Shown here: positions 45,013 to 54,758 of the stretch, piece by piece
How positions within the stretch are numbered: position 1 is the first letter of the stretch
Layout: each line of letters starts with the position of its first letter
From: Paenibacillus elgii NBRC 100335
GTDB lineage: Bacteria > Bacillota > Bacilli > Paenibacillales > NBRC-103111
Direction: 5' to 3'
Assembly: GCF_004000865.1 (NCBI RefSeq)
Contig: NZ_BIMB01000019.1
Coordinates: 58,671-122,670, forward strand
Length of the DNA: 64,000 nt
The notes under the pieces: model-generated
The model's input: only the letters and a program-made list of their open reading frames with translations
The model's database searches: none
Told to the model about the DNA's origin: nothing
Translations under genes and position numbers: made by a program

Positions 45013-46242
45013 TTGGAAGCGAAAAAAACGTGGGATCTGGCAGCAGTTTCCTCCATTCCGCTCATCATGACTTTGGGCAATTCCATGCTTATTCCCATAT
45101 TACCTGCTTTAGAACGGACGCTGCATGTGACCTCCCTTCAAATCAGTCTGCTGATCACGGTATATTCCGTCGTCGCCATCGTCCTGATTCCGATTGCGGG
45201 CTATCTGTCGGACCGGTTCGGACGCAAAAAAATCATCATCCCCAGCCTCTTGATCGCCGGAGCGGGTGGATTGCTTTGCGCCTTGGCGCCGTGGCTCAGT
45301 CAGAATGCTGCCTATCCCCTCATTCTGGCGGGCCGGTTCATCCAAGGAATCGGCGCTGCAGGAGCCGCTCCGATCGTCATGCCGCTCGTAGGCGACATGT
45401 TCCAAAAAGAAAGCGACGTCAGCAGCGGGCTCGGCATGATCGAAACCTCGAATACGTTCGGCAAAGTGCTTAGTCCGATGATAGGCTCGCTGCTTGCGCT
45501 GTGGACTTGGACCGCTGTCTTTTACGCGATTCCGGTGCTGTGCCTCGTCTCTGTCCTGTTGGTCGCATGTCTGGTGCGGACACCGAAATCCGAGAGCAAG
45601 CAAGACACGAGCTTCCGAAGCTTTGTCGCCATGCTGAGGACAATCGCCCGCAACGAGGGACGGTGGCTTGCCGCGATCTTTGTCATCGGGGTCATTGCGA
45701 TGTTCGTCTTGTTCGGCATCCTGTTCTACTTATCCGAAACGTTGGAGGAACGATTCGGAATTCAGGGACTGGTCAAAGGCTGCCTGCTCGCCGTTCCTTT
45801 ATCCGCTTTATGTCTGTCGTCCTTTCTGGCCGGCAAAGCGATCGGGGAAAACAAGCCGCGCATGAAATGGCTGACGGTAACCGGGCTCGTTCTTCTTGGA
45901 GCGGCGCTCGTCTGTATAGCGTTGCCCGGGGTAACCCGGCTGTGGCTGCTGTTCGTGTGGGTCGGCCTTGGAGGCATCGGAATCGGCATCGCTCTCCCCT
46001 GCTTGGACGCCTTGATTACGGAAGGAATCAAGAAGGAGCAGCGGGGTACGGTAAGCGCGGTATACAGCAGCATGCGCTTTATCGGGGTAGCTGCCGGTCC
46101 ACCGTTCATCTCCGTCGGAATCAAATGGCCGTCGGCCGTGCTGTTCGGGCTGCTCGCGGGCATCGCAGTCGCAGGGGTCCTTGTCGCGCTGTTCGCGATT
46201 AAGCCTGCGCAAGTGGAGGCCACAACGGCAAAAGGCCGTTGA
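45013..46242 (+). CDS. MFS transporter
   Basis: 409 residues if begun at TTG 45013, which follows AAAGGTGG by about 10 bases and yields [25 protein letters not shown], a start like other MFS members. An in-frame ATG at 44917 would add 32 residues but has only AGGAA close by. Twelve helices; loop 2-3 [17 protein letters not shown]. Resembles YwoG/YfiS-type exporters. Its last 160 codons are overlapped in antisense by the open ssuB frame, and its stop lies in a hairpin at 46235-46259. Confidence 0.82.
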   Translation: MEAKKTWDLAAVSSIPLIMTLGNSMLIPILPALERTLHVTSLQISLLITVYSVVAIVLIPIAGYLSDRFGRKKIIIPSLLIAGAGGLLCALAPWLSQNAAYPLILAGRFIQGIGAAGAAPIVMPLVGDMFQKESDVSSGLGMIETSNTFGKVLSPMIGSLLALWTWTAVFYAIPVLCLVSVLLVACLVRTPKSESKQDTSFRSFVAMLRTIARNEGRWLAAIFVIGVIAMFVLFGILFYLSETLEERFGIQGLVKGCLLAVPLSALCLSSFLAGKAIGENKPRMKWLTVTGLVLLGAALVCIALPGVTRLWLLFVWVGLGGIGIGIALPCLDALITEGIKKEQRGTVSAVYSSMRFIGVAAGPPFISVGIKWPSAVLFGLLAGIAVAGVLVALFAIKPAQVEATTAKGR

Positions 46243-47054
46243 GTCTTGTGCTCAACGGCAGAACCGCGGCTGGGATGACGCTTATAGTCCGGTCTCAGTG
46301 CCGGAACGCCGGAGGGAGCCCTCTCCGGGTCCGATCCCATCACGCGATCCAGAATCATCTTTTCGTAGTAGGCAAAGCCGCTGTCTCGCTCACGCGGACG
46401 GGCTAACGAAATCGGGATGTTCAGGGCAACCGCGCCGTCTTCGATGAGTACGACCCGGTCAGCCAGCGCGACGGCTTCGCTAACATCGTGCGTGACGAGA
46501 ACGGCGGAGAACCCCTGCTCCAGCCATAGCCGTTCGAGCAGCCGCTGCATTTCGATGCGGGTAAGCGCATCAAGCGCACCCAGCGGCTCGTCAAGCAGCA
46601 GCAGGCGCGGAGCGCCGGCCAGCGCCCGAGCGAGCGCGATTCGCTGCTTCTGTCCGCCGGACAATACCCCTGGCCATTCGTCCGCCCGCTCCTCCAAGCT
46701 GACCAAGCGAAGCGCTTCGCGCGCCTTCGCCCGGTCCCCTGTCTTCGCGCCGATCTGTACGTTCGCCAGCACTTTTTTCCACGGAAGCAGCCGGGCTTCC
46801 TGGAACAGCAGCCTCGTGTCGGGGTCGATTCCTTCAAGCTCCCTCCCGTCCAACAGCATAGTACCTTCGTTGGCCTTCTCCAACCCGCCCACGAGCCGGA
46901 GCAGCGTGCTTTTCCCGCAGCCGCTTCGGCCGACTATGGCCACAAACTCGCCCGCGTTCAAATCGAGCGTAATCTCTTTCAGCACGGTACGATCTCCGAA
47001 CCGCTTGGTCACACGGCGGATATTCAGCCGGATGCCGCCTTGTCTTGCACTCAT
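45762..47054 (-). CDS. ssuB: SsuB-type ABC ATPase with antisense C-terminal extension
   Basis: 430 codons with no stop. Residues 1-240 are a complete SsuB/TauB ATPase: Walker A GRSGCGKS (42-49), signature LSGGQKQR (131), Walker B LLLLDEP (151), H-loop His189 in VTHDVSEAV, ending MILDRVMG. Typical SsuB ends around 250. Here the frame continues for about 160 residues antisense to the MFS gene, giving Pro/Ser/Arg-rich sequence without domain character. Either the stop is lost, a frameshift has hidden it (a TAA is one frame over near 46286), or the tail is made. Energises uptake of alkanesulfonates with SsuA and SsuC. Confidence 0.82.
   Translation of the reverse strand: MSARQGGIRLNIRRVTKRFGDRTVLKEITLDLNAGEFVAIVGRSGCGKSTLLRLVGGLEKANEGTMLLDGRELEGIDPDTRLLFQEARLLPWKKVLANVQIGAKTGDRAKAREALRLVSLEERADEWPGVLSGGQKQRIALARALAGAPRLLLLDEPLGALDALTRIEMQRLLERLWLEQGFSAVLVTHDVSEAVALADRVVLIEDGAVALNIPISLARPRERDSGFAYYEKMILDRVMGSDPERAPSGVPALRPDYKRHPSRGSAVEHKTQRPFAVVASTCAGLIANSATRTPATAMPASSPNSTADGHLIPTEMNGGPAATPIKRMLLYTALTVPRCSFLIPSVIKASKQGRAMPIPMPPRPTHTNSSHSRVTPGNAIQTSAAPRRTSPVTVSHFMRGLFSPIALPARKDDRHKADKGTASRQPLTSP
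46235..46259. terminator. Hairpin at the MFS/ssuB junction
   Basis: GCCGTTGAG (46235-46243) and CTCAACGGC (46251-46259), 9 bp, loop 7. On the minus strand it is followed by CTTTTGCC, a modest terminator. It includes the MFS stop and lies inside the open ssuB frame. Confidence 0.55.
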
Positions 47055-47078
47055 ACGGAACCCTCCTTCGGTTCAAGG

Positions 47079-47861
47079 TCAGGCCTTCTTAAAATTCGGG
47101 TGCCACTGCAGCCAACGCCGCTCAAGCCCTTTGGCAAGCGCATCCGACAGCTTCCCAAGTAACGCATAGATGATGATGCTGAGCACCACGACGTCCATCT
47201 GCATGAATTCCCGCGCATGCATCGCCATGTAGCCGATGCCGGAATCGGCGGAGATCGTCTCGGCCACGATCAGCGTGATCCACATGATCCCTAGCGCGTA
47301 ACGCACCCCGACCAGAATACTGGGAAGCGCGCCGGGCAGGATGACCTGCCAGAACAACGGGAGGCCCTGCAAGCCGTATACTTTGCCCATTTCAATCAAG
47401 CCCGGATCGACGGAGCGGATACCGTGAAACGTATTCAGGTAAACCGGAAAAGCGCAGCCCAGCGCGACCAAAAACAGCTTCGCCTCTTCCCCGATGCCGA
47501 ACCATAGAATGACGAGCGGAATGAGGGCCAAATGCGGGATGGTGCGGATCATCTGCATGGACGAGTCCGTCAGCTTCTCCAGCAGCGGCGATACCCCGTT
47601 CGCGAGTCCGAGCGTCAGGCCGATCCCTCCGCCGACGGCAAAGCCGAGCAATGCCCGTTTCGCGCTGATCCCGATATGTTGAAGCAGCGTCCCCTTCTCG
47701 GCGAGCGGAATGAAGGCCTGGATGACCTGCAAAGGCGTCGGCAAAATGCGTGTCGAGATGAAGCCGGTCTGTCCGAGCAGCTGCCATATCAGCACAATGG
47801 CGACCGGGACGAGCCAGGGCAGCCAGCCTTTAGCGCGTGAGTCGCGGAATACGGCCTTCAT
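47079..47861 (-). CDS. ssuC: Alkanesulfonate ABC permease SsuC
   Basis: 260 residues from ATG 47861 (GAGGTG upstream), overlapping ssuD by 32 bp. Six helices and the TauC/SsuC pattern: [40 protein letters not shown] segment and EAA loop [26 protein letters not shown]. The channel for aliphatic sulfonates. Confidence 0.92.
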   Translation of the reverse strand: MKAVFRDSRAKGWLPWLVPVAIVLIWQLLGQTGFISTRILPTPLQVIQAFIPLAEKGTLLQHIGISAKRALLGFAVGGGIGLTLGLANGVSPLLEKLTDSSMQMIRTIPHLALIPLVILWFGIGEEAKLFLVALGCAFPVYLNTFHGIRSVDPGLIEMGKVYGLQGLPLFWQVILPGALPSILVGVRYALGIMWITLIVAETISADSGIGYMAMHAREFMQMDVVVLSIIIYALLGKLSDALAKGLERRWLQWHPNFKKA

Positions 47862-49056
47862 CGGCTTGCACCTCGTTTTCTTTGACGAATAAGGGGTCTT
47901 GCTTCGTCGGCAGGTCGTTGTTGGCGATAATTTCGCCAAACGGACTTGCCGAGGAAACGCCGGCAGATGCAGCTTCCGGATCGCCGGAGGTTCCTATTAG
48001 ATCGCGCTTCAACGGCAGTAGCGGGAACACCAGTTCCGCCATCCGGTAAGCCTCCTCCAGATGCGGGTAACCGGATAAAATGAACGTGTCGATACCGAGC
48101 TCCGCATATTGTTTCATTCGGGCCGCCACCGTCTCGGGATCTCCGACGAGCGCCGTTCCCGCGCCGCCGCGCACCAGACCGATGCCGGCCCACAGATTCG
48201 GGCTAATCTCCAGCTCCTCGCGCTTCCCGCCGTGCAGCTCCGCCATCCGGCGCTGCCCGACGGAGTCGAAACGGGCGAACACCTGCTGCGCTTGCGCGAT
48301 CGTCTCGTCGTCCACATAGCGGATCAGCTCGTCGGCTGCGCTCCAAGCCTCCTTCTCCGTCTCCCGGACGATGACGTGGAGCCGGATGCCGAACCTCACC
48401 TGCCGTCCCTTCGCTTCGGCCAGCTTACGCACGCGCTTGATTTTGGCCTCGACCTGAGCCGGCGGCTCGCCCCAAGTCAAGTACACGTCGGTATGCTCCG
48501 CTGCAATTGACTGGGCGATATCGGAGGAGCCACCGAAATAGAGCGGAGGATGCGGCTTTTGCAGCGATGGGTACAGCAGCGTACCGCCTTTGACGGTCAA
48601 ATAGTCGCCCTCGAAGGTAACTTCCCCGTCCTCCAGCCCTTTCCGCCATATATTCAGAAATTCTTCCGTCAGCTCATAGCGCGATGTATGATCAAGGAAT
48701 AAGCCGTCGCCGGCATTTTCCACCGGATCACCGCCGGTGACCACATTGATCAGCAGCCGCCCGCCGGACAGGCGGTCCAGCGTGGCGGCCATGCGAGCCG
48801 ACAGCATCGGCGACATCAGTCCCGGGCGGATAGCAACCAGAAACTTAAGACGCTTGGTCTGCGGAACGAGTGCCGAGGCGACGATCCAAGCGTCTTCGCA
48901 CGATTTCCCCGTCGGCAGCAGCACACCCCCGTATCCGAGCCGGTCGGCCGCCTGGGCGATTTGACTCATATAGGAAAAATCAACGGCGCGGGCTCCCTTC
49001 CGCGTGCCCAAGTAGCGGCCGTCTCCGTGTGTCGGGATAAACCAGAACACTTCCAT
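47830..49056 (-). CDS. ssuD: FMNH2-dependent alkanesulfonate monooxygenase SsuD
   Basis: 408 residues, luciferase-like TIM barrel. The start [18 protein letters not shown] and [31 protein letters not shown] and [15 protein letters not shown] are diagnostic of SsuD. It cleaves C1-C14 alkanesulfonates to sulfite and an aldehyde using FMNH2 from SsuE. A C-terminal tail of about 30 residues extends past the usual end and overlaps ssuC. AAAGGATGACG ribosome site before ATG. Confidence 0.95.
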   Translation of the reverse strand: MEVFWFIPTHGDGRYLGTRKGARAVDFSYMSQIAQAADRLGYGGVLLPTGKSCEDAWIVASALVPQTKRLKFLVAIRPGLMSPMLSARMAATLDRLSGGRLLINVVTGGDPVENAGDGLFLDHTSRYELTEEFLNIWRKGLEDGEVTFEGDYLTVKGGTLLYPSLQKPHPPLYFGGSSDIAQSIAAEHTDVYLTWGEPPAQVEAKIKRVRKLAEAKGRQVRFGIRLHVIVRETEKEAWSAADELIRYVDDETIAQAQQVFARFDSVGQRRMAELHGGKREELEISPNLWAGIGLVRGGAGTALVGDPETVAARMKQYAELGIDTFILSGYPHLEEAYRMAELVFPLLPLKRDLIGTSGDPEAASAGVSSASPFGEIIANNDLPTKQDPLFVKENEVQADEGRIPRLTR

Positions 49057-49082
49057 CGTCCGTCATCCTTTCCAGGTTGTTG

Positions 49083-50084
49083 TTACGAGTCTAATAACGC
49101 TTCGCTCACCTTGATCGCTTTGGGGATGAGACCGATTTGCAGAAACGTATCCGCCACGCGCTGCTGCTCGGCGATCACTTGCCCGCTGATCGGCAGCAAG
49201 CCGTATTCGCGCCTTCCCATGGCGAGCTCCAGCGACGGAATATCGATGCCAAGCTGCGGCGACAAGAGCTGCGCCACCTCCTGCGGATTCGCCTTCGCCC
49301 AAGCACCGGCCTTGTTCAATTCCTCCGACAGGATGGCGGTGATCTCTTTGTTCCGCTCGGCAAACGGGTGGGACGCCAAATAAAACTCATAGTTGGACAC
49401 CACGTCCTTCCCGTCCGCCAATACTCTGGCATTCGCGGACGTCTGCACGGCGGCGAAATACGGGTCCCAGATGACCCAAGCGTCCACGCTCCCCCGCTCG
49501 AAAGCGACTCTGGCGTCGGCTGGAGGCAGAAACACCGTTCGTACGTCGGAATAGCTCAACCCGGCTTGCTCCAACAGCTTTACGAGCAAATAATGAACGT
49601 TGGACCCTTTGTTTAAGGCGATCTTTTTGTCCTTCAAGTCCTTGACGCTTTGAATCGGGGACGCTTCGGGTACGACAATCGCTTCGCTGGCCGGTCTTGC
49701 CTGCTCATACGCCAAATAAACCAAGGGCGCTCCGGCCGCCTGCGCGAAGATCGGAGGCGCTTCACCCGTATGCCCGAAATCGATGCTGCCTACATTGAGC
49801 GCCTCAAGCAGCTGCGGACCGCCGGGAAATTCCGTCCACGTCACCGTGTAGCCCGCCTCTTGCAGCCTCTGATCAAGCTTCCCTTGCGCCTTGAGAAAGT
49901 TCACGGTGCCGTATTTCTGGTACCCGATCCGCACCTGCTTCACTTTTTCATCTTTCTCGCCGGCAGCTCCCGCGGTTCCGCCCGCTCCGGACTTGGCCGC
50001 TGTCGCGCAGCCGGCTGCAACGGCCACCAGCAGAACCGCCAACAAAGCCAACGCGAATGGCCTCGCCCCCAGCTTGCGTCTCAT
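49083..50084 (-). CDS. ssuA: Aliphatic sulfonate-binding lipoprotein SsuA
   Basis: 333 residues. Lipobox VAAGC (Cys26), then the NMT1/SsuA domain: KQVRIGYQKYGTVNFLKAQGKLDQRLQEAG, VTWTEFPGGPQLLEALNVGSIDFGHTGEAPPIFAQAAG, characteristic of sulfonate binding. Its start overlaps the ssuE stop by 4 bp (ATGA), so ssuE and ssuA are coupled. Confidence 0.94.
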   Translation of the reverse strand: MRRKLGARPFALALLAVLLVAVAAGCATAAKSGAGGTAGAAGEKDEKVKQVRIGYQKYGTVNFLKAQGKLDQRLQEAGYTVTWTEFPGGPQLLEALNVGSIDFGHTGEAPPIFAQAAGAPLVYLAYEQARPASEAIVVPEASPIQSVKDLKDKKIALNKGSNVHYLLVKLLEQAGLSYSDVRTVFLPPADARVAFERGSVDAWVIWDPYFAAVQTSANARVLADGKDVVSNYEFYLASHPFAERNKEITAILSEELNKAGAWAKANPQEVAQLLSPQLGIDIPSLELAMGRREYGLLPISGQVIAEQQRVADTFLQIGLIPKAIKVSEALLDS

Positions 50085-50650
50085 ACGACGGCTCCCTGGC
50101 CCCGGGCGGTCCGTTCCGCATACAACCGCGCTTCGCGCGTAAAATCCAGCGCGGACTGGCGAAGCCGTGCCTCCAACTCCTCGGCCACCTCGAACCCGCC
50201 TTCCTCCTTGCGCTTCACCTGCGTATCCAACGCGTACACGCCTTGCAGCTGATTGCGCGCCCCGAGCGCCGACAACACCGGCTTCAAGGCATAATCGATC
50301 GCCAGCAGGTGCGCGGCCGAACCGCCGATAGCGACCGGCAGGATCACTTTGCCCTCAAGTCCCCGCTGCGGAATCAGATCCAGAAAAGCTTTCAATACAC
50401 CGGTATAGGCCGCTTTGTAGATCGGAGTGGCTACGACGAGGCCGTCTGCCTGCTCGATGAGCCGGTTGGCCGCACTAATGGCGGGGCTGTCGAACCTGGT
50501 GTACACCAAATCCTCGGGCGGCAGCTCGTGGACGCGAATCCACTCCGGATGCAGTCCTTCCTGCCGCAGCACCGATTCAATCGATTGCATCACGCCGTTC
50601 AGCCGGGAAGCCGGGGACGGACTGCCGGAAATAATAACAAGTTTAGCCAT
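50081..50650 (-). CDS. ssuE: NADPH-dependent FMN reductase SsuE
   Basis: 189 residues from ATG 50650, spaced 9 bases from AAAGGAG (ATG 50656 is only 3 bases from it). Flavodoxin-like fold: ISGSPSPASRLNGVM, DGLVVATPIYKAAYTGVLKAFLDLI, LPVAIGGSAAHLLAIDYALKPVL. It supplies reduced FMN to SsuD. First ssu gene, after a hairpin that separates it from yezD. Confidence 0.93.
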   Translation of the reverse strand: MAKLVIISGSPSPASRLNGVMQSIESVLRQEGLHPEWIRVHELPPEDLVYTRFDSPAISAANRLIEQADGLVVATPIYKAAYTGVLKAFLDLIPQRGLEGKVILPVAIGGSAAHLLAIDYALKPVLSALGARNQLQGVYALDTQVKRKEEGGFEVAEELEARLRQSALDFTREARLYAERTARGQGAVV

Positions 50651-50681
50651 AGTCATACACTCCTTTTACTTTTTTAAAGCT

Positions 50682-50743
50682 AAAAAAGGAAAGAGACCTC
50701 CGGCGAACCGCGCGGCAATATGCCGTGCAGTTCGGGAGGTCTC
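50682..50743 (-). terminator. Terminator or attenuator between yezD and ssuE
   Basis: Minus-strand GAGACCTCC (plus 50735-50743) pairs with GGAGGTCTC (plus 50693-50701), with an extended inner stem around GCATATTGCC, and is followed by TTTCCTTTTTT. It stands between yezD and the ssu genes, so ssu expression from an upstream promoter would require read-through. Confidence 0.75.
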
Positions 50744-50768
50744 CAACGGTTCGGTGGACCCGTTCGCA

Positions 50769-50972
50769 TCAAGGGGTGCGCTTATGTTGTTTTTGTTCGG
50801 GCAGATGGCGCTGGGATGCCGAATCCGCTTCAAAACGTTTGCGTTCCGTACGTTCGATTTGCACGATCCGTCCGTCATGCACCACGATCTGCACCGTACC
50901 GTATTCGAGTCCGTTGACACTTTGAAGGATGCGTTTCGTCCAAAGTTCATCCACATCGAGCGGTTTAGCCAT
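50769..50972 (-). CDS. yezD: YezD-family small protein (DUF2292)
   Basis: 67 residues. KPLDVDELWTKRILQSVNGLEYGTVQIVVHDGRIVQIERTERKRF is the full YezD/DUF2292 pattern; a basic Gln/Lys tail of about 20 residues follows. Members sit in sulfur-assimilation loci of Bacillales, as here between a sulfate and a sulfonate transport block. AGGGATTAGG-type site with CTGGAGGG before ATG. Function unknown. Confidence 0.86.
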   Translation of the reverse strand: MAKPLDVDELWTKRILQSVNGLEYGTVQIVVHDGRIVQIERTERKRFEADSASQRHLPEQKQHKRTP

Positions 50973-51051
50973 CCTAATCCCTCCAGATTTAATGTTTTTT
51001 ATTCCTATGTGTTAAGTTGGTATTGTATGTTAAAAAAAATGCGCATACCCT

Positions 51052-51885
51052 TTAAATCGTCCAATCGTTCCACTCGTTTTTACGTTTGTCGATGTACAGC
51101 AGCCAATCCCGTGTTTTGCTCAACAGCTGCTCTTTAGCCAGACTGCCCGTAAACGTATGATCGGCCTGGAAAATAATTTCTTTCTCGCACTGTCCCTGGC
51201 TGCGCAGCCAGAACAGCTTCTGGTACAGAAAGCAATAATCGACGGGAATCACGTCGTCTGCCGTACCGTGGACGAGCAGGACGTCGCCGTTAAATTTGCG
51301 AAGCTGCTCGAACGGCTGGTGCTGCGACAAGGATTCGAAGAAAACCGGCTGCAGCGCATAGCCGAGATGATCCGCCGAGCCGCATTGAACGGCCGTCTCG
51401 TACGTTTTCTTCCCGGTGATGTTCACGATATCGTTAAACGGATACGCGACGGCCGACCAGAGCACGAGCGATTTCACCCGTTTGTCCCGGGCGGCGGTCA
51501 GGATGGCGACGGCTCCGCCGAGGCTGTGTCCGAGCAGCACGACCCGCTGCGGGTCGACGCAGTCGATATCGAGCGCGTAATCGAGGACGGTGCGCGTCTG
51601 GTCGATCAATGCGTTCAAGCCCCCGGCGCCGTAGTCGCCCGTGCTCTCGCCGCAGCCGCCGTAGTCGAAACGGAGCACCATGTAGCCGTGACGGGCAAAT
51701 TCCCGCGCCGCCAGAACGAACAAGCGGTCGACGCCGATTCGCGTGCCGACGAACCCGTGACATATGATGATGATCGGATAACGGCCCGACCCGCAGCCTT
51801 TTCCACCCTCCTCTTCCGCCGGCGGATAATGGAGGGTGGCCGCCAGTTCGTATCGTTCGCTTCGTATCGTAATGTGGTGTTCCAT
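51052..51885 (-). CDS. Alpha/beta hydrolase
   Basis: 277 residues. Oxyanion part IICHGFVGTRIGV, nucleophile elbow GHSLGG, and catalytic Asp/His in LVHGTADDVIPV and FQADHTFTGS. A cytosolic serine esterase or acyl hydrolase. It begins 33 bp after cysA and ends 79 bp before yezD, within the sulfur region. A role in cleaving organic sulfate or thioester compounds is possible but only inferred. Confidence 0.85.
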   Translation of the reverse strand: MEHHITIRSERYELAATLHYPPAEEEGGKGCGSGRYPIIIICHGFVGTRIGVDRLFVLAAREFARHGYMVLRFDYGGCGESTGDYGAGGLNALIDQTRTVLDYALDIDCVDPQRVVLLGHSLGGAVAILTAARDKRVKSLVLWSAVAYPFNDIVNITGKKTYETAVQCGSADHLGYALQPVFFESLSQHQPFEQLRKFNGDVLLVHGTADDVIPVDYCFLYQKLFWLRSQGQCEKEIIFQADHTFTGSLAKEQLLSKTRDWLLYIDKRKNEWNDWTI

Positions 51886-51918
51886 ATCGACTACCCCTTT
51901 CTGCGGACCTCTTCTTAA

Positions 51919-52983
51919 TTAAATATGCACCGGCATCGGATCGGATTTCAAAGTGTTTTCCAATGTCAGATGTTCGTCTTCGTTGAACAGGTACAAGCGG
52001 TGAATCAACACGTTCACCCGGTCTCCGGCATGAAGCTGCGGCAGCTCCAGCGAGCGGTAAGCGAACAGCTTCTCGCTGCCGAGTGCCACTTCGATCTGCC
52101 AATTCGTTCCGCGGAAGTAGACGTTCTTGACGACGCCCTGCTCGGCAGCGGACGGGAAAGGCAGCTCGCCGGGCAAGCCGACCTCGATAAACTCGGGGCG
52201 GATAATCGCTTTCGCACCCTCGATTGCTCCGGCAGCAGGGAAGCCTTTGAGCGCCGTAGCGTCTCCGAACTGATTCGATTCGCCGATGAAATTCGCGACA
52301 AACGGCGTTTCCGGCTGCTTGTAAATTTCAATCGGCGTGCCCTGCTGCTCCAGCCGGCCTTGATTGATGATCATGATCTGATCGGCCACCTCGACGGCTT
52401 CCTCCTGGTCGTGCGTGACGAAGATGGTCGTAATGCCGACGCGGTCGATCATCTCCTTCAGCCAAGTGCGCAGCTCTTTGCGTACCTTGGCATCGATGGC
52501 GGCAAACGGCTCATCCAGCAGCAGCAATTGCGGCTCGGGCGCGATGGCGCGGGCGAAGGCGACGCGCTGCCGCTGTCCGCCGGAAAGCTGGTTCGGCAGC
52601 CGCTTCTCCAGCCCCGCCAAGCCGGTCAGCTCGATCAGCTCCTGCACGCGCTGCTTAATCTGAGCCTTGCTGCGCTTCTGAACCGTCAGCCCGAAGGCGA
52701 TGTTGTCGAACACGCTCATGTGGCGGAACAGCGCGTAGCTCTGGAACACGAAGCCGATGCCGCGCGCTTGCGGCGGAAGCGAATTGACCTTTTGCCCGTG
52801 AAAGAGGATATCGCCCGAATCCGGCTCCTCCAGCCCGGCGAGCATGCGAAGGATCGTCGTTTTTCCGCCCCCGCTCGGTCCGAGCAGACCGATCAGCTTC
52901 CCTTTTTCAATCTCAAAGCTGACATCTTTGGTCGCCTGAAAGCTGCCGAAGCTTTTCGTTAAATGTTTGGCCACAATATGCAT
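51919..52983 (-). CDS. cysA: Sulfate/thiosulfate ABC ATP-binding protein CysA
   Basis: 354 residues from ATG 52983, after AAGGGGAG; it starts 2 bp after cysW ends. Walker A GPSGGGKT, signature LSGGQRQRVAFARAI, Walker B LLLLDEPFAAID, then a C-terminal TOBE-like regulatory domain (about 240-354). VAKHLTKSFGSFQATKDVSF is the CysA opening. Drives the CysTW permease. Confidence 0.95.
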   Translation of the reverse strand: MHIVAKHLTKSFGSFQATKDVSFEIEKGKLIGLLGPSGGGKTTILRMLAGLEEPDSGDILFHGQKVNSLPPQARGIGFVFQSYALFRHMSVFDNIAFGLTVQKRSKAQIKQRVQELIELTGLAGLEKRLPNQLSGGQRQRVAFARAIAPEPQLLLLDEPFAAIDAKVRKELRTWLKEMIDRVGITTIFVTHDQEEAVEVADQIMIINQGRLEQQGTPIEIYKQPETPFVANFIGESNQFGDATALKGFPAAGAIEGAKAIIRPEFIEVGLPGELPFPSAAEQGVVKNVYFRGTNWQIEVALGSEKLFAYRSLELPQLHAGDRVNVLIHRLYLFNEDEHLTLENTLKSDPMPVHI

Positions 52984-52985
52984 GA

Positions 52986-53879
52986 TCAGGTCTCCCCTTC
53001 CCGATTGAGCTGCTGCTGATGATGCTTCCACTCGATGATGCTTTTGACGACCAGAGTGACCACCGCAAGCAGGACGAGCAAAGATGCCATGGCGAACGCG
53101 CCGGCAAAATTATATTCGTTGTACAAAATCTGTATATGCAGCGGCATCGTATTCGTCGATCCGCGAATATGACCGGAGACAACCGACACGGCGCCGAATT
53201 CGCCCATGGCGCGGGCGTTGCACAGGATAACCCCGTACAGCAGGCCCCACTTGATGTTGGGCAGCGTGATCCTCCAGAAGATGCGCCACCCTTTGGCGCC
53301 CAGCGTCACGGCCGCCTCTTCCTCCAGCGTCCCTTGAGCCTGCATCAGCGGCAGCAGCTCCCTGGCGACGAACGGGAAGGTGACGAACACCGTGGCGAGC
53401 ACGATGCCCGGCAATGCGAAAATGATCTTGAGATCGTTCTCCTGCAGCCATGGGCCGAACCAGCCTTTCGCGCCGAACAGCAGGACGAAGATCAGGCCCG
53501 AGATCACCGGGGACACCGCAAACGGCAGGTCGATAAGCGTGATCAGCAGATTTTTTCCTTTAAATTGGAACTTCGTGATCGCCCATGCCGCCGCCAGCCC
53601 GAACAGCAGGTTAAGCGGCACCGCGATGACGGCGACGAGCAGCGTCAGGCGAATGGCAGCGGCCGCATCGGACTCGATCAGCGAAGCCGCATACACCTCC
53701 CACCCTTTGCGGAACGCTTCGACGAAGACGCTGACCAAAGGCAGAATGAGCAGAAATCCCAAAAACAACAGTGCGACGGTAATGAGCGCCCATTTCACGA
53801 TCCGGGGCTCGGTAATGTGACGCGGACGTTCGGCGGCGGCCGAACCCGATTTCACTGCGGTGGCTACGTAACCGGCCAT
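52986..53879 (-). CDS. cysW: Sulfate ABC permease CysW
   Basis: 297 residues, six to seven helices; LLILPLVSVFVEAFRKGWEVYAASL, NARAMGEFGAVSVVSGHIRGSTNTMPLHIQILYNEY is diagnostic of CysW. An N-terminal extension of about 25 residues precedes helix 1. Partner of CysT. Confidence 0.94.
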   Translation of the reverse strand: MAGYVATAVKSGSAAAERPRHITEPRIVKWALITVALLFLGFLLILPLVSVFVEAFRKGWEVYAASLIESDAAAAIRLTLLVAVIAVPLNLLFGLAAAWAITKFQFKGKNLLITLIDLPFAVSPVISGLIFVLLFGAKGWFGPWLQENDLKIIFALPGIVLATVFVTFPFVARELLPLMQAQGTLEEEAAVTLGAKGWRIFWRITLPNIKWGLLYGVILCNARAMGEFGAVSVVSGHIRGSTNTMPLHIQILYNEYNFAGAFAMASLLVLLAVVTLVVKSIIEWKHHQQQLNREGET

Positions 53880-53900
53880 AGTCTTCCTCTCCTCCCCGGC

Positions 53901-54737
53901 TTATGCCGATGTGACGTGGCGGTTCGCCCGCCATTGCAGCAGATTGATGACGAGCAGCGTCACGAAGGAAATGACCAGCATGACCAGAGCTATTGCCGTC
54001 GCACCGGCGTAATCGTACTGCTCCAGCTTCGTCATGATCAGAAGCGGTGCGATTTCGGTCTTCATCGGCATATTGCCGGAGATGAACACGACCGAGCCGT
54101 ACTCCCCCACCGCCCGGGCGAACGCCAGCGTAAAGCCGGTCAGCAGCGCAGGCAGCAGCTCGGGGAACAGGATGCGGACGAACGTCTTCCAGCGGCTCGC
54201 GCCGAGGCTCACCGCTGCCTCCTCGACTTCCTTTTCCAACTCCTCCATCACCGGCTGAAGCGTCCGGACGACGAAGGGGATGCCGATGAACGTCAGCGCA
54301 AGCATGATGCCGAGCGGGGTAAAGGCGATTTTGATCCCCAGCGGTTCCAGCAGCTTGCCGACCCAGCCGTTCTGTGAATAGATCGTCGTGAGGGCGATCC
54401 CGGCAACGGCCGTCGGCAGCGCAAAGGGCAAATCGACGAGCGCGTCGACGATTTTTTTGCCCGGAAACGAGTACCGGACCAGCACCCAAGCGACGATGAA
54501 GCCAAAGACCGAATTGACGAGCGCAGCACCGAACGCCGTGCCGAAGCTGACCTTGTAGGAAGCGATGACCCGGGGGTCGGTAATCGTATGCCAGAACGCC
54601 TCCCAGCCCATCCCGGAGCTTTTAATGAAGATGGCCGACAAAGGGAACAGGACGATTAAACTCAAGTACAAAACAGTAAAACCCATCGATAAACCGAATC
54701 CGGGTAAAATACTGCGCTTTTTCCAAGCTTTCGCCAT
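53901..54737 (-). CDS. cysT: Sulfate ABC permease CysT
   Basis: 278 residues, six helices. [45 protein letters not shown] is the CysT/CysU motif, and [25 protein letters not shown] the first helix. 21 bp before cysW. Confidence 0.94.
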   Translation of the reverse strand: MAKAWKKRSILPGFGLSMGFTVLYLSLIVLFPLSAIFIKSSGMGWEAFWHTITDPRVIASYKVSFGTAFGAALVNSVFGFIVAWVLVRYSFPGKKIVDALVDLPFALPTAVAGIALTTIYSQNGWVGKLLEPLGIKIAFTPLGIMLALTFIGIPFVVRTLQPVMEELEKEVEEAAVSLGASRWKTFVRILFPELLPALLTGFTLAFARAVGEYGSVVFISGNMPMKTEIAPLLIMTKLEQYDYAGATAIALVMLVISFVTLLVINLLQWRANRHVTSA

Positions 54738-54758
54738 CGTCTATTCTCTCCCTGTCTG

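Noticed and set aside
53019..54377. Open frame of 452 codons on the plus strand across cysW and cysT
   Set aside because: Antisense shadow of GC-rich genes; Arg/Gln/Asp-rich sequence with no domain pattern or ribosome site.
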